In this document: in pieces, positions 1-7,903 of the stretch
How the letters are laid out: every line of letters begins with the position of its first letter
Position numbering within the stretch: the first letter of the stretch is position 1
NCBI GenBank assembly: GCA_015057305.1
Contig: SVES01000015.1
Span: 1-64,000 of the forward strand
Reading direction: 5' to 3'
Length of the DNA: 64,000 nucleotides
DNA from: Pseudobutyrivibrio ruminis
Lineage (GTDB): Bacteria; Bacillota; Clostridia; Lachnospirales; Lachnospiraceae
Notes under the pieces: generated by a model
The model's input: only the letters and a program-made list of their open reading frames with translations
What the model was told of the DNA's origin: nothing
Databases searched by the model: none
Program-made: the position numbers and the translations under genes

Positions 1-146
1 TCTACATACTTTACTGATAGAATTGTAAAACCTTGTAAGAACACCTACTAATAGATATGCAAGATATCACATTTAGCTAATCTAAAATCTGTGATTGTAT
101 CCAAGTAGGGTGGGCCAGTGGCTGGTGGTATGCTACTTACCGGCAA

Positions 147-168
147 CCCTGTGGGAATGGTTACAGGG
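147..168. other. Short hairpin downstream of the glycerophosphodiesterase gene
   Basis: A 6-bp perfect inverted repeat (CCCTGT/ACAGGG) lies just past the stop codon of the phosphodiesterase gene. No T-tract follows on the minus strand, so it is a weak terminator candidate. The flanking stretch (about 104-145) is unusually GC-rich for this window and can pair AAGTAG with CTACTT. I could not match it to a known riboswitch, and no gene is visible in bases 1-173. Confidence 0.3.
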
Positions 169-173
169 GGGGG

Positions 174-995
174 CTAGAGTATGCTAACGTCCACGTAATC
201 TGTGATAACTCCGTCCACGCCTAGGCGTTGCAGGGATAGCATCTGCCCTCTGGTGTCTGGGGTGTAGGAGTATACCTTGGCGCCAGCATCATGGATAGCT
301 CTTATGGTCTTTGGGGTAAGGGTCTTCATATTGACGCCATAATACTCTGCCGGATATTTTGTTGGGAGAGTAGATTTACCAAAGGAAGCAAGCACCATAA
401 TTGGCTGTTCAGGATTTATGGCTTTAATGGCAGTTAAGTAATCGTAGTTAAAGGATAGGAATACCACTCTATCCAATACTCCATAGTCGGCACATTTCTG
501 ATATACCTGGGCTGCAAATTCAGGGTCATCTCCGATATTTTTCAGCTCACAGAACATGCGCATATTTGTGGTGCTAAGTAAATCAAGAGTTTGGTCAAGA
601 GTAGGTATGCGCTCTAGTCTGTACTCTCTGCCATACCATTCTCCTGCATCAAGCTGTAGTAGCTCCTCATAGGTGTGGTCTGCAACAGTGGTCTGGTCTC
701 CTGTAAACTTTTCCAGAGTGTCATCATGGAAAATTACAAGCTCACCATCTTTGGTCTTTCGAACATCAAACTCTACAGTTTTGGCTCCTGCGGCATAAGC
801 CCCCGCAAAAGCACTTAGTGTATTTTCTGGATAGGCCCCAGAATACCCCCTATGAGCAACAAGTTGTACCACTATATCTTCATCTGCATTAGCAGGTAAA
901 TAATAAAACTGATTTAAAGCAGTAAACGAACAAAGTAAGGTGGCTATGCTGATTGCAATGGTTCTCCCTACTTTAAAAAATTTATTTTTTCTCAT
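174..995 (-). CDS. Secreted glycerophosphodiester phosphodiesterase (GDPD family)
   Basis: A 273-aa protein that hydrolyses glycerophosphodiesters to glycerol-3-phosphate and an alcohol, probably outside the membrane. A basic N-terminus followed by a hydrophobic segment (about 14-33) looks like a signal peptide or anchor. The GDPD catalytic layout is intact: HR at 48-49, EN at 57-58, E75 and D77 as metal ligands, and H90. The ATG at 995 was chosen because GGGAGG lies 7 bases upstream; the TTG two codons earlier has no such spacing. It is the last gene of the run and lies downstream of a terminator, so it probably has its own promoter. A role in teichoic-acid or phospholipid turnover is inferred. 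Confidence 0.9.
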   Translation of the reverse strand: MRKNKFFKVGRTIAISIATLLCSFTALNQFYYLPANADEDIVVQLVAHRGYSGAYPENTLSAFAGAYAAGAKTVEFDVRKTKDGELVIFHDDTLEKFTGDQTTVADHTYEELLQLDAGEWYGREYRLERIPTLDQTLDLLSTTNMRMFCELKNIGDDPEFAAQVYQKCADYGVLDRVVFLSFNYDYLTAIKAINPEQPIMVLASFGKSTLPTKYPAEYYGVNMKTLTPKTIRAIHDAGAKVYSYTPDTRGQMLSLQRLGVDGVITDYVDVSIL

Positions 996-1064
996 ACGCA
1001 AGCCTCCCTTGTTAGTTACTTATATTTTACCACTAAGTCACAGTTTTATCACAAATATGGCCAT

Positions 1065-1100
1065 AAAAAAAATGCCCGAAATAATCGGACATTTTTTATT
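1065..1100 (-). terminator. Intrinsic terminator after the ABC permease
   Basis: On the minus strand an A-rich arm and TGTCCGA pair with TCGGGCA (one G-U pair), followed by a run of eight T. It separates the ABC permease gene from the phosphodiesterase gene. Confidence 0.85.
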
Positions 1101-1124
1101 AATTATTTTATATAACTGAATATT

Positions 1125-1934
1125 TTATAGGCAATCAGCAAACTGTGGCTGCAATTTGCGGAAAATATGAGTTCCTAATGCGAACATGAGAATTGTAAAA
1201 CACCAAAAATATAGTGTAAGCCATGGCTTAGTCCAAAAACCTGTCTGGGATATAAAGCTGTCCCTGTAACCGCTTGTAATGTAATACATTGGATTCAACT
1301 GAAGTAACACATTTAACCAGCCAGGGATTCTGTCAACCATATCATCATAATTCCACATGATTGGCGTAGCCCAAACTCCCACTTGCAGAATAATATTTAC
1401 AAGCTGTGCCATATCTCTAAAGAATACGCACAAAGCACTTGTCAGGTAGATAAGTCCAATTGCAAGCAGCATCATTGAAAATGAATAATAGAATATCTGA
1501 AGTATAAATGGTGTAAGACCAAAGCCATAAAGCAAATATACTATTAAGGTAAAAAGCACGAAAAAGCCATGAACAAACAATGATGATACAGCCTTTACTA
1601 TTGGCAAAACATTAATTGGGAAAACCACTTTTTTAACAAGGTAATTGTACTCCTGTAGTACTACAGTTCCACCAGCTAGCACTTCGCTAAAATAAAACCA
1701 AGGAACAATACCTGCAGAAAGCCACAATACAAAAGGTGCATTTATACCAGCCTTGGTGCCCTGTGTACCAGCATTTAAAGCCTTGTCAAATACTATCCAA
1801 TAAACAAGTACTGTCACAATAGGCTGAACAAATGCCCAGATAACCCCAAGTGTGGAGCCTGCAAACTTCTGCTTAAAATCGTTTTTTGCAAGCTTAGTTA
1901 TTAATTTTCTGTTTGTAAAAATATCCTTAATCAT
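1125..1934 (-). CDS. ABC-2 polysaccharide/teichoic acid export permease (TagG/Wzm family)
   Basis: A 269-aa integral membrane protein with six predicted hydrophobic segments and the ABC-2 layout of TagG, RfbA and Wzm permeases. The N-terminus (KNDFKQKFAGSTLGVIWAFV) and the LNPMYYITSGYRDSF stretch near the C-terminus are typical of the family. Such proteins export undecaprenyl-linked polysaccharide or teichoic acid across the membrane. They normally have a cytosolic ATPase (TagH/Wzt) encoded next door. Here the downstream side is closed by a terminator and the upstream neighbour is a membrane protein, so the ATPase is missing locally. RBS AGGAAAG precedes the ATG. Confidence 0.88.
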   Translation of the reverse strand: MIKDIFTNRKLITKLAKNDFKQKFAGSTLGVIWAFVQPIVTVLVYWIVFDKALNAGTQGTKAGINAPFVLWLSAGIVPWFYFSEVLAGGTVVLQEYNYLVKKVVFPINVLPIVKAVSSLFVHGFFVLFTLIVYLLYGFGLTPFILQIFYYSFSMMLLAIGLIYLTSALCVFFRDMAQLVNIILQVGVWATPIMWNYDDMVDRIPGWLNVLLQLNPMYYITSGYRDSFISQTGFWTKPWLTLYFWCFTILMFALGTHIFRKLQPQFADCL

Positions 1935-1954
1935 ATCTTTCCTATAAAATATTA

Positions 1955-3943
1955 TTATTTGACGGCTGCCATGCCATCCTTTGAATTATATTGGTATATT
2001 TTAACATCCTCATTTTCAAATACCAGCTTTAATTTCATACTATTGCACTTATAATCAGGATGTCCTTGCTTTGTGACAACCAGATAATCTATTCCATTCA
2101 TATCCATTGCCACCTCGGCTTCTCTGGCATTACTGCTATAGAATTTTTCGTTAATTGAAAGCATAGCATTTATCTGCTTTTCGGTAACATCAGAATAATC
2201 ATAGCCCTCTAGGTAACATTGTCTTTCTGAGAATGCGCTGCAATAAAAATAAATACTTCGATAATCAATTTCCTCGGAAAGCCTATCGACGGCTACCTTT
2301 GCGTTTTCGTCTGTGTTATCCCTAAGCCACAAATATGCCTCCATAGTTTCAGCTGAAACTAAATCAGCTCTTTGCCCTGCTTCAGCCTCATATACTGCTT
2401 CCTGTTTCACAGCTGAATATCCATAATAGGCCAAATCGATTATCAGAAAGGCGGTTCCAATTCCAAAAAACAAGTAGGTAATGTAGGCAATAAGCTTTTT
2501 ACGATTTTCAATTATGTATTTCATTGCTCCATAAAAAATGAAGCCAGCATTGGTAATTACAAAATAAATCTGCGAATTTCCAGGAACTGTAACAAAGCAA
2601 GCTCCCCCAATTCCCATAAGCACTGAGCCAATTACGAACCAATCGAAAATATCGCCAAGGATTCCATTCTTTATTAATGTTTTAAAGTGGGCTACCATAA
2701 AGGCTCCAAAGGCTAAAATACATGGTCCTACTACGGCGATTGCACAAAGTATTACGGCTATTATCACCCATGGAAATGCATTGTAATCAAATCCAAGCTT
2801 GGAGATAATCTGTCCTACTCTTCCAGCAGAAATAGTGCCCTCAGGGGAAATTGCCATAGCCCTATTATTAGAGCCAGATGGATTTAGACCAACTGTGACA
2901 ATCACATATGTAAGCACAAAGCCAAGTGTAATGCTTGCCACATAAAGCAATCTGCCAATATGGAAATTTTTCATAACGGCAGCTTCTGTGATAAGCACTA
3001 TCCAGGAAATTGCCACAAGCAAAATTCCAGTTGTACCCTTAAAGCCAGTTGCTGCTGCAGCCAGCAAATATAGGGCTATCATAACCTTTAGACTATATTT
3101 GTCATACCATAGTTCGGCCAAAATATCTATCACAACCACCGATAGTGACAATGCAAGCCCCATAGCATTTGCATTGCTAAAAAGATGGTTATCCAACCAT
3201 GAAAATGGAAGCTTTATTCCAACTACATTGAGAGGCATGATGCATATGCAGGATACAAGCAATCCTCCACAGTAAAAGAAATAGTTTAATTTATGGCATA
3301 CCTTTCCAGCCCTCAGTCTCTCTCCAATGCAAAGAAGCGCCAAGGTCAGTGGCCAGGCACAAACAAAGCTATTGCCATTTAAGTACAGGCTAAATGCATC
3401 CACCTTAAAGATGTGTTTGCACATTGCAAAAATCAGCTCGTAATAATAGTGATAATAAAAGGTAAGCCCATCTATACGAATATCACCATTTGGAAAGGAA
3501 CGACTTAGGGAAACAATATTGCCTGTATGAAAAAGGTAATCGTGATAAACCTGAGTGGTTTGTCCCGAAAGTGCCCCCATATATTTAAACTGGAAATTCA
3601 AAAAGGATGCCAATAAAATAAGGGCAAAAATAATAATTCCAGTCCAGCTAAATTTTTCTCCTGCATTATAAAATGATGGTCTTTTCTTTTTCAGGTATAC
3701 CGCTACGGCTACTGCTGAAGCAATAGGACCTGCCAACATCAACAGCCCATCAACACCTGTGATTGATTCTATAAAATATACAGTAGCGCTATAGATAAAG
3801 CCTATAAAAAATGCAGCCAGAAATCTGATAGAAAAGCTTAGTCTTCGAGGAAGCAAAATAGCCTCAAATAACATACCAGGTATTTGTATCCAAAGGATTA
3901 AAAACAATATAAAAATTAATGTGATTCCTAAATTGAACGTCAT
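1955..3943 (-). CDS. Large polytopic membrane protein, possible GT-C-like enzyme
   Basis: A 662-aa protein with about 12-14 hydrophobic segments in the first 510 residues and a soluble C-terminal domain of about 130 residues. The C-terminal part contains WLRDNTDENAKVAVD, a pattern seen in the extracytoplasmic domains of many GT-C or DUF2298-like envelope proteins. Function is not recognised. The ATG at 3943 overlaps the tdk stop by one base and has GAGGAG 5 bases upstream; an in-frame GTG two codons earlier is less well placed. Its position before the TagG-like permease suggests a surface-polymer role, such as sugar transfer from a lipid carrier or polymerisation. That is inference. Confidence 0.6.
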   Translation of the reverse strand: MTFNLGITLIFILFLILWIQIPGMLFEAILLPRRLSFSIRFLAAFFIGFIYSATVYFIESITGVDGLLMLAGPIASAVAVAVYLKKKRPSFYNAGEKFSWTGIIIFALILLASFLNFQFKYMGALSGQTTQVYHDYLFHTGNIVSLSRSFPNGDIRIDGLTFYYHYYYELIFAMCKHIFKVDAFSLYLNGNSFVCAWPLTLALLCIGERLRAGKVCHKLNYFFYCGGLLVSCICIMPLNVVGIKLPFSWLDNHLFSNANAMGLALSLSVVVIDILAELWYDKYSLKVMIALYLLAAAATGFKGTTGILLVAISWIVLITEAAVMKNFHIGRLLYVASITLGFVLTYVIVTVGLNPSGSNNRAMAISPEGTISAGRVGQIISKLGFDYNAFPWVIIAVILCAIAVVGPCILAFGAFMVAHFKTLIKNGILGDIFDWFVIGSVLMGIGGACFVTVPGNSQIYFVITNAGFIFYGAMKYIIENRKKLIAYITYLFFGIGTAFLIIDLAYYGYSAVKQEAVYEAEAGQRADLVSAETMEAYLWLRDNTDENAKVAVDRLSEEIDYRSIYFYCSAFSERQCYLEGYDYSDVTEKQINAMLSINEKFYSSNAREAEVAMDMNGIDYLVVTKQGHPDYKCNSMKLKLVFENEDVKIYQYNSKDGMAAVK

Positions 3944-4524
3944 TAACACTCCTCATCTTCCTTCGGAGAAAGCTGTCCAAGCTTGAAATGCTTTCTGCAA
4001 AGTGCCACATAAGAATCATTTGCCCCAAGCATCACCTGTGGACCTGAGCGAACCACTCCATTTTCGTTGTACCTTGTGTTACAGGTAGCCTTGCGACCAC
4101 ACCAACACACAGTTTTAACCTCATGTATAACATCTGCTATAGTAATGAGTCGTTCTGAACCAGGGAACAATTTATTTCTAAAATCTGCCCTAAGTCCATA
4201 AGCCACAACTGGAACATCCATAAAATCAACAATGTCCGACAAATAATCCACCTGCTCAGGTGTAGCAAACTGCACCTCATCAACAATAATACAGTCATAT
4301 TTTTTAATTTCTTCTGGAGACATTTCTGTTAAGTCTTCCAAAAAAATACATTCGTTTTGAAGACCAATACGAGAGCGTACAATGCGTTCTCCATCCCTTG
4401 TATCCATTTTGGGCTTTACCAACAAGGCGTTCTGGCCTACCTCCTCATAATTGAAATGAGTCATAAGCGCATTGGCTGTCTTTGAAGAACCCATGGCGCC
4501 ATAGTAATAATATAACTTTGCCAT
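3943..4524 (-). CDS. tdk: Thymidine kinase
   Basis: A 193-aa type II thymidine kinase that phosphorylates thymidine to dTMP for nucleotide salvage. The N-terminal nucleotide-binding loop reads GAMGSSKT, so the usual GK pair is SK. The second acidic motif is CIIVDEVQF, the catalytic region, and a zinc site of the TK type is made by CWC and CNTRYN cysteines around residues 145-157. A YVALCRKHF segment follows near the end. Length matches the family. RBS AAAGGGG precedes the ATG and a terminator lies just upstream. It is translationally coupled to the membrane protein downstream, which is a chance-looking neighbour for a salvage enzyme. Confidence 0.92.
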   Translation of the reverse strand: MAKLYYYYGAMGSSKTANALMTHFNYEEVGQNALLVKPKMDTRDGERIVRSRIGLQNECIFLEDLTEMSPEEIKKYDCIIVDEVQFATPEQVDYLSDIVDFMDVPVVAYGLRADFRNKLFPGSERLITIADVIHEVKTVCWCGRKATCNTRYNENGVVRSGPQVMLGANDSYVALCRKHFKLGQLSPKEDEEC

Positions 4525-4540
4525 TGCAAACCCCTTTACA

Positions 4541-4574
4541 AAAATTAACAGAAGACTATTAATGAGTCTTCTGT
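4541..4574 (-). terminator. Intrinsic terminator after the GGDEF gene
   Basis: A 10-bp perfect stem (ACAGAAGACT/AGTCTTCTGT) with a 7-base loop, followed on the minus strand by TAATTTTTG. It lies between the diguanylate cyclase gene and tdk. The stem is fairly AT-rich. Confidence 0.7.
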
Positions 4575-4612
4575 CTAATTAATCTTTATTTTACTTATTA
4601 ACTATATAAAAG

Positions 4613-6220
4613 TCAAAATACTTTATTCCACTGTTGGGTTTCAAGCTCTGTCGCTCTATGAACAAGCCTTACATTTGCCTTGCCGTGATTCTTCACATAA
4701 TAAAGTGTCAAATCTGCAGCATTTAAATAATCCCATGCTCTGTTCATTGGTCTAGGCGCATGGTTGACTATACCCTGGGAAACGGAAAAGCCTTTTAGCC
4801 CAAGGGATTCTCCCACCTTTTTCATGGATTTATTAATATATTTAGCTTTTTCTATAACCTGCTCGTCAGTCATATTGTAATAATAGATAACGAACTCATC
4901 ACCGCCATAACGGGCCACGAAAATATTATCGCTAGTCATCTCCTTAAGGACCTTACCCATATTAACCAGCAATTCGTCACCCTTGGAATGTCCATAGGTA
5001 TCATTAACCTGCTTGAAGCAATCCACGTCCATCATTTCTACAGCAAGGTTCTTGCCTTCCTTATTTGCCATTTCAAATAATTCGTCAATGACAGCGTTCA
5101 TCTTTAGGCGGTTAGCTATTCCTGTAAGAGGATCTGTTTCCGCCGCAGCCAAAAGGAACAGATTTTTAGTCCTTTGCTGAGCCAGCTCTGAGCGCAAATG
5201 TAATGTTGCAAGAAATGAGCGCTTATTATCCTCTGTCTTTTTCTCTGTAAAAATCCTGTACTTCTTGTAGCTTGCCATGACACGTTCAGCATCATTAAGC
5301 TCATCATATATTTGGATTCTGCAGTTTTCTATGTAAAGGCGCATACTGATTATATCTTGACCCTCACAAACTGTTTCAATCCTCTCAAACATCCGCTCAA
5401 GCTCAGAATATTCCTTGCTATCCATTAAAAATCTGATAAGCTTTTTGGTCTCATCAAAATATACAATATATTCCTCGCAGTTATAAAAAGCCTCCAGACA
5501 TCTTTGCTTCATGAGATTTGTGTTTATCTCGTCATTTCGGAAACGATAATAATAGAGCCTTGCTAAAAGAGTATCAAACATGTTATTAAACTCAGGATTA
5601 GCCTCGATAACCTTTTCCATTTCCATAAAGGCCTCGCTGGCTTTCTTCCTTTTGCCTAAGTCTACATAAAGCCTGATGATATATGCATAATCAATCACCA
5701 TCATGTAGCCCTTCATGTATGTGTCCTCTATAAATTCACAACACTCAATGGATCTGTAGTGATACTCCAATGCCTGCATGGTTGCATCCATTTCGTCGCA
5801 CAGGGACGCAAAATTCGAGCAGGCTATAGCCTCATCTGTATACAATCGATTGGCCCTTGCAAGCTCAATACTATTGATAAAATATTCCTCACTAGTAATA
5901 AAGTGACCTTCACTACGAAAAATAATACCAAGCTCGTTGTAACAACGACAAGTAAGCTGATGCTCATCTGTCTTTGCCAGGCCTTGAACGCCTGAGGATA
6001 GATAATAAAGTGCCTGGGAATAATCCCCGTTTTGACAACATGCATCTCCTAAGACACAACTAGCGTAATTCTTTAAATCATCATTTCCACATTCCTGAGA
6101 CAAATCAAACAAATCGCAAGCATAATCAACATGCTTAACGTTGTCGATTTTACGAACACCATTAATCTTTTCAATCAGCTCTACCGCTTCTGGAGAGCTT
6201 TTGCTAAGCAATTCTTCCAA
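4613..6220 (-). CDS. TPR-repeat diguanylate cyclase (GGDEF)
   Basis: A 535-aa cytosolic protein. Residues about 30-340 are helical tetratricopeptide-like repeats, and residues about 355-520 form a GGDEF domain that makes cyclic di-GMP from GTP. The active-site loop is canonical (RYGGDEF), the Mg-binding stretch DVDCFKQVNDTYGH is intact, and the entry helix reads DPLTGIANR. The inhibitory RxxD site five residues before GGDEF is MTSD instead, so product inhibition is probably absent. No membrane segment is seen; the TPRs probably sense a protein or peptide partner. The start is a TTG with AGAGGGG upstream, and no suitable ATG exists before about residue 160. Confidence 0.88.
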   Translation of the reverse strand: MEELLSKSSPEAVELIEKINGVRKIDNVKHVDYACDLFDLSQECGNDDLKNYASCVLGDACCQNGDYSQALYYLSSGVQGLAKTDEHQLTCRCYNELGIIFRSEGHFITSEEYFINSIELARANRLYTDEAIACSNFASLCDEMDATMQALEYHYRSIECCEFIEDTYMKGYMMVIDYAYIIRLYVDLGKRKKASEAFMEMEKVIEANPEFNNMFDTLLARLYYYRFRNDEINTNLMKQRCLEAFYNCEEYIVYFDETKKLIRFLMDSKEYSELERMFERIETVCEGQDIISMRLYIENCRIQIYDELNDAERVMASYKKYRIFTEKKTEDNKRSFLATLHLRSELAQQRTKNLFLLAAAETDPLTGIANRLKMNAVIDELFEMANKEGKNLAVEMMDVDCFKQVNDTYGHSKGDELLVNMGKVLKEMTSDNIFVARYGGDEFVIYYYNMTDEQVIEKAKYINKSMKKVGESLGLKGFSVSQGIVNHAPRPMNRAWDYLNAADLTLYYVKNHGKANVRLVHRATELETQQWNKVF

Positions 6221-6299
6221 ACCTATTCCCCTCTAACATTAATACGGCTTTTCGGCTATTATATCATGGTGTTTGTTATAATTACAACAAAAATTATGG

Positions 6300-7160
6300 C
6301 TAATTTTCAAGATATAACGCAACAGTAAGCTTTCCGTTATTAGCTGTGACGTAGACAACAATGTTTGAAGAATATTTATTTACAAATTTCAAATCCAGGG
6401 AACCCCAGGAAATTGTTGCATCCCAATCTGTTGGCAAATAGTTAACCGGAAGGGAATGAGCATGTCTTTCTGAAGCTGATATACCAGCTGTCTTCATGGC
6501 TGCATAGATTGTTGAGGATACCTGACAAACTCCGCCTCCAATTCCCATTGCATGCTCTTTATTGATAAACACAGGGGCTGTAACAAAGCCATTGGCGGTT
6601 GTGCGCTGACCAATTGCCTGATTTGCAGAAAATGTCTTTCCTGGTGCCACTACTGTGCCATTCACATTTTTTGCTGCGATAGCAATATTTGTAGCTCTTG
6701 CAACTGTAGCATCATAATCTGTAGAATAAACCCCAAGTAAAGTGTACTGAGATGGAACCGAAATGTCAGCTCCAACTGTTGGTGTGGCGATTCGTCCCTC
6801 AGCCTTGCCTGCATTTACATAATGATATACGTAGGCTGGCATATTGTCCCCATAAACAGCTGCCAAATCAGGATATCTGTTCATATAATCTGTAGCATTA
6901 AAGCTTGCGCTGGCATTTCTGCCCTCGTATATTCCAAAATAAACATAATGATTTAAAAGTGCCAGCTGACTTCCGTTTACAGAAGCTGCAACATCTGGAT
7001 ACATAGCCGCATAATAAGCCCCATCAAATACAGCCGCACAAGCCTGCAATTCATCATTAGAAGCTGCTTTGGCGTCTATATGAGGCACAGCAACGAATGC
7101 AACCAGCAAACACATCACAGTAACTATAATCTTATTTACCTTCAAATTCAGTTTTTTCAT
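6300..7160 (-). CDS. Secreted VanW-family protein with two N-terminal YPD repeats
   Basis: A 286-aa exported protein. A signal peptide or anchor spans about residues 5-30. Two tandem repeats of about 40 residues follow (YYAAMYPDVA...GIYEGR and YMNRYPDLA...GKAEGR). The C-terminal half is a VanW domain with the hallmark GIGGGVCQVSSTIY. VanW domains occur in surface proteins of Firmicutes and their biochemical role is not settled. The repeat motif resembles repeats in secreted clostridial proteins. The ATG at 7160 has GGAGG upstream; the longer reading frame upstream lacks an RBS. Terminators lie on both sides of the upstream neighbour, so it is probably monocistronic. Confidence 0.85.
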   Translation of the reverse strand: MKKLNLKVNKIIVTVMCLLVAFVAVPHIDAKAASNDELQACAAVFDGAYYAAMYPDVAASVNGSQLALLNHYVYFGIYEGRNASASFNATDYMNRYPDLAAVYGDNMPAYVYHYVNAGKAEGRIATPTVGADISVPSQYTLLGVYSTDYDATVARATNIAIAAKNVNGTVVAPGKTFSANQAIGQRTTANGFVTAPVFINKEHAMGIGGGVCQVSSTIYAAMKTAGISASERHAHSLPVNYLPTDWDATISWGSLDLKFVNKYSSNIVVYVTANNGKLTVALYLEN

Positions 7161-7241
7161 AATCCCTCCATCTACACAAATATATTCGATTAATAAGGTC
7201 ATTCTAACACTTTTATGTAACATTTAAAATAAATGTATGAA

Positions 7242-7269
7242 AAAATCCCACGATAACTCGTGGGATTTT
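7242..7269 (-). terminator. Intrinsic terminator
   Basis: A 12-bp perfect stem (AAAATCCCACGA/TCGTGGGATTTT) with a 4-base loop directly after the small membrane-protein gene. The T-run lies within the distal arm. Confidence 0.85.
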
Positions 7270-7272
7270 GAA

Positions 7273-7767
7273 CTATTTATTCTTCTTTGAAGTTGTCTGT
7301 TGTTGACTAAGCTCGGCCTGTTTGCGAAGTGCCCATGCTCTAAGCCCCTTCTTTTTCTTTTTGTTGTCCTGCTGCTCTGTCTTGCCGTGAAGCCCCTTAA
7401 CCTTTGTGATGTAAAGACCTGAAACTGTAGCCTTTACCTCTTTCTTAACTGGCATCTCGTCAAATATCTGAGCATCACAGATAAGTGTCATTACCTGTGG
7501 ACCAACCTTGGCCTTTACAACAGGAATCTTAGAGTTCTTGGCATACCATGGTGTGTTAGAAACCACAGCCTCTGGCAAGCCTGCATCCTTAAGACGCATC
7601 TTTTTCTTATCGATGATAAGCATTGAAACCTGCTGTGCAACAGCCTCCATCTGTTGCTGCTGCTCAGCCTGTCTGTCCTGCATACGCTTTCCTAAGAAAT
7701 ATAAAACAATAATAGCAACTACGAGAATAATCGCAATCACTAATAGAACAATCCCTAACGTACTCAT
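7273..7767 (-). CDS. Small membrane-anchored protein of unknown function
   Basis: A 164-aa protein with one N-terminal membrane helix (about residues 5-25), a Gln-rich linker (QAEQQQQMEAVAQQ), a compact central domain (about 50-135) and a Lys/Gln-rich tail ending in KKNK. The central part (IDKKKMRLKDAGLPEAV...KAKVGPQVMTLICDAQIFD) looks like a conserved domain of Clostridia, but I cannot name a function. The ATG at 7767 follows GGAGGA; upstream in-frame sequence lacks an RBS. Terminators on both sides suggest a single-gene transcript. Confidence 0.65.
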   Translation of the reverse strand: MSTLGIVLLVIAIILVVAIIVLYFLGKRMQDRQAEQQQQMEAVAQQVSMLIIDKKKMRLKDAGLPEAVVSNTPWYAKNSKIPVVKAKVGPQVMTLICDAQIFDEMPVKKEVKATVSGLYITKVKGLHGKTEQQDNKKKKKGLRAWALRKQAELSQQQTTSKKNK

Positions 7768-7860
7768 AAAATATCCTCCAATTCTTTGCTCCCCTGGAGC
7801 CACAACTAGGTGATATTTTACCATGTAGCAGGCAAGAAATCAATGGTCGCTCATGGTGAT

Positions 7861-7898
7861 AATAAGGAATCCTCCCACTTCGTGGGTCCCTCCTTATT
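7861..7898 (-). terminator. Intrinsic terminator of glycogen phosphorylase
   Basis: A long imperfect hairpin: AATAAGGA pairs with TCCTTATT, and a CCCAC/GTGGG inner stem closes on a GAA loop. It begins just after the phosphorylase stop codon. Confidence 0.75.
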
Positions 7899-7903
7899 CT
7901 ATA

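Noticed and set aside
104-172. Possible cobalamin or c-di-GMP riboswitch at the left edge
   Set aside because: A GCCACTG and a CCGGTAAGTAGC stretch on the minus strand recall parts of these riboswitches, but the other conserved elements are missing and no downstream gene fits.
1955-3943. Wzy polymerase assignment
   Set aside because: The polytopic layout is compatible, but no polymerase-specific motif can be read, so it was left unnamed.
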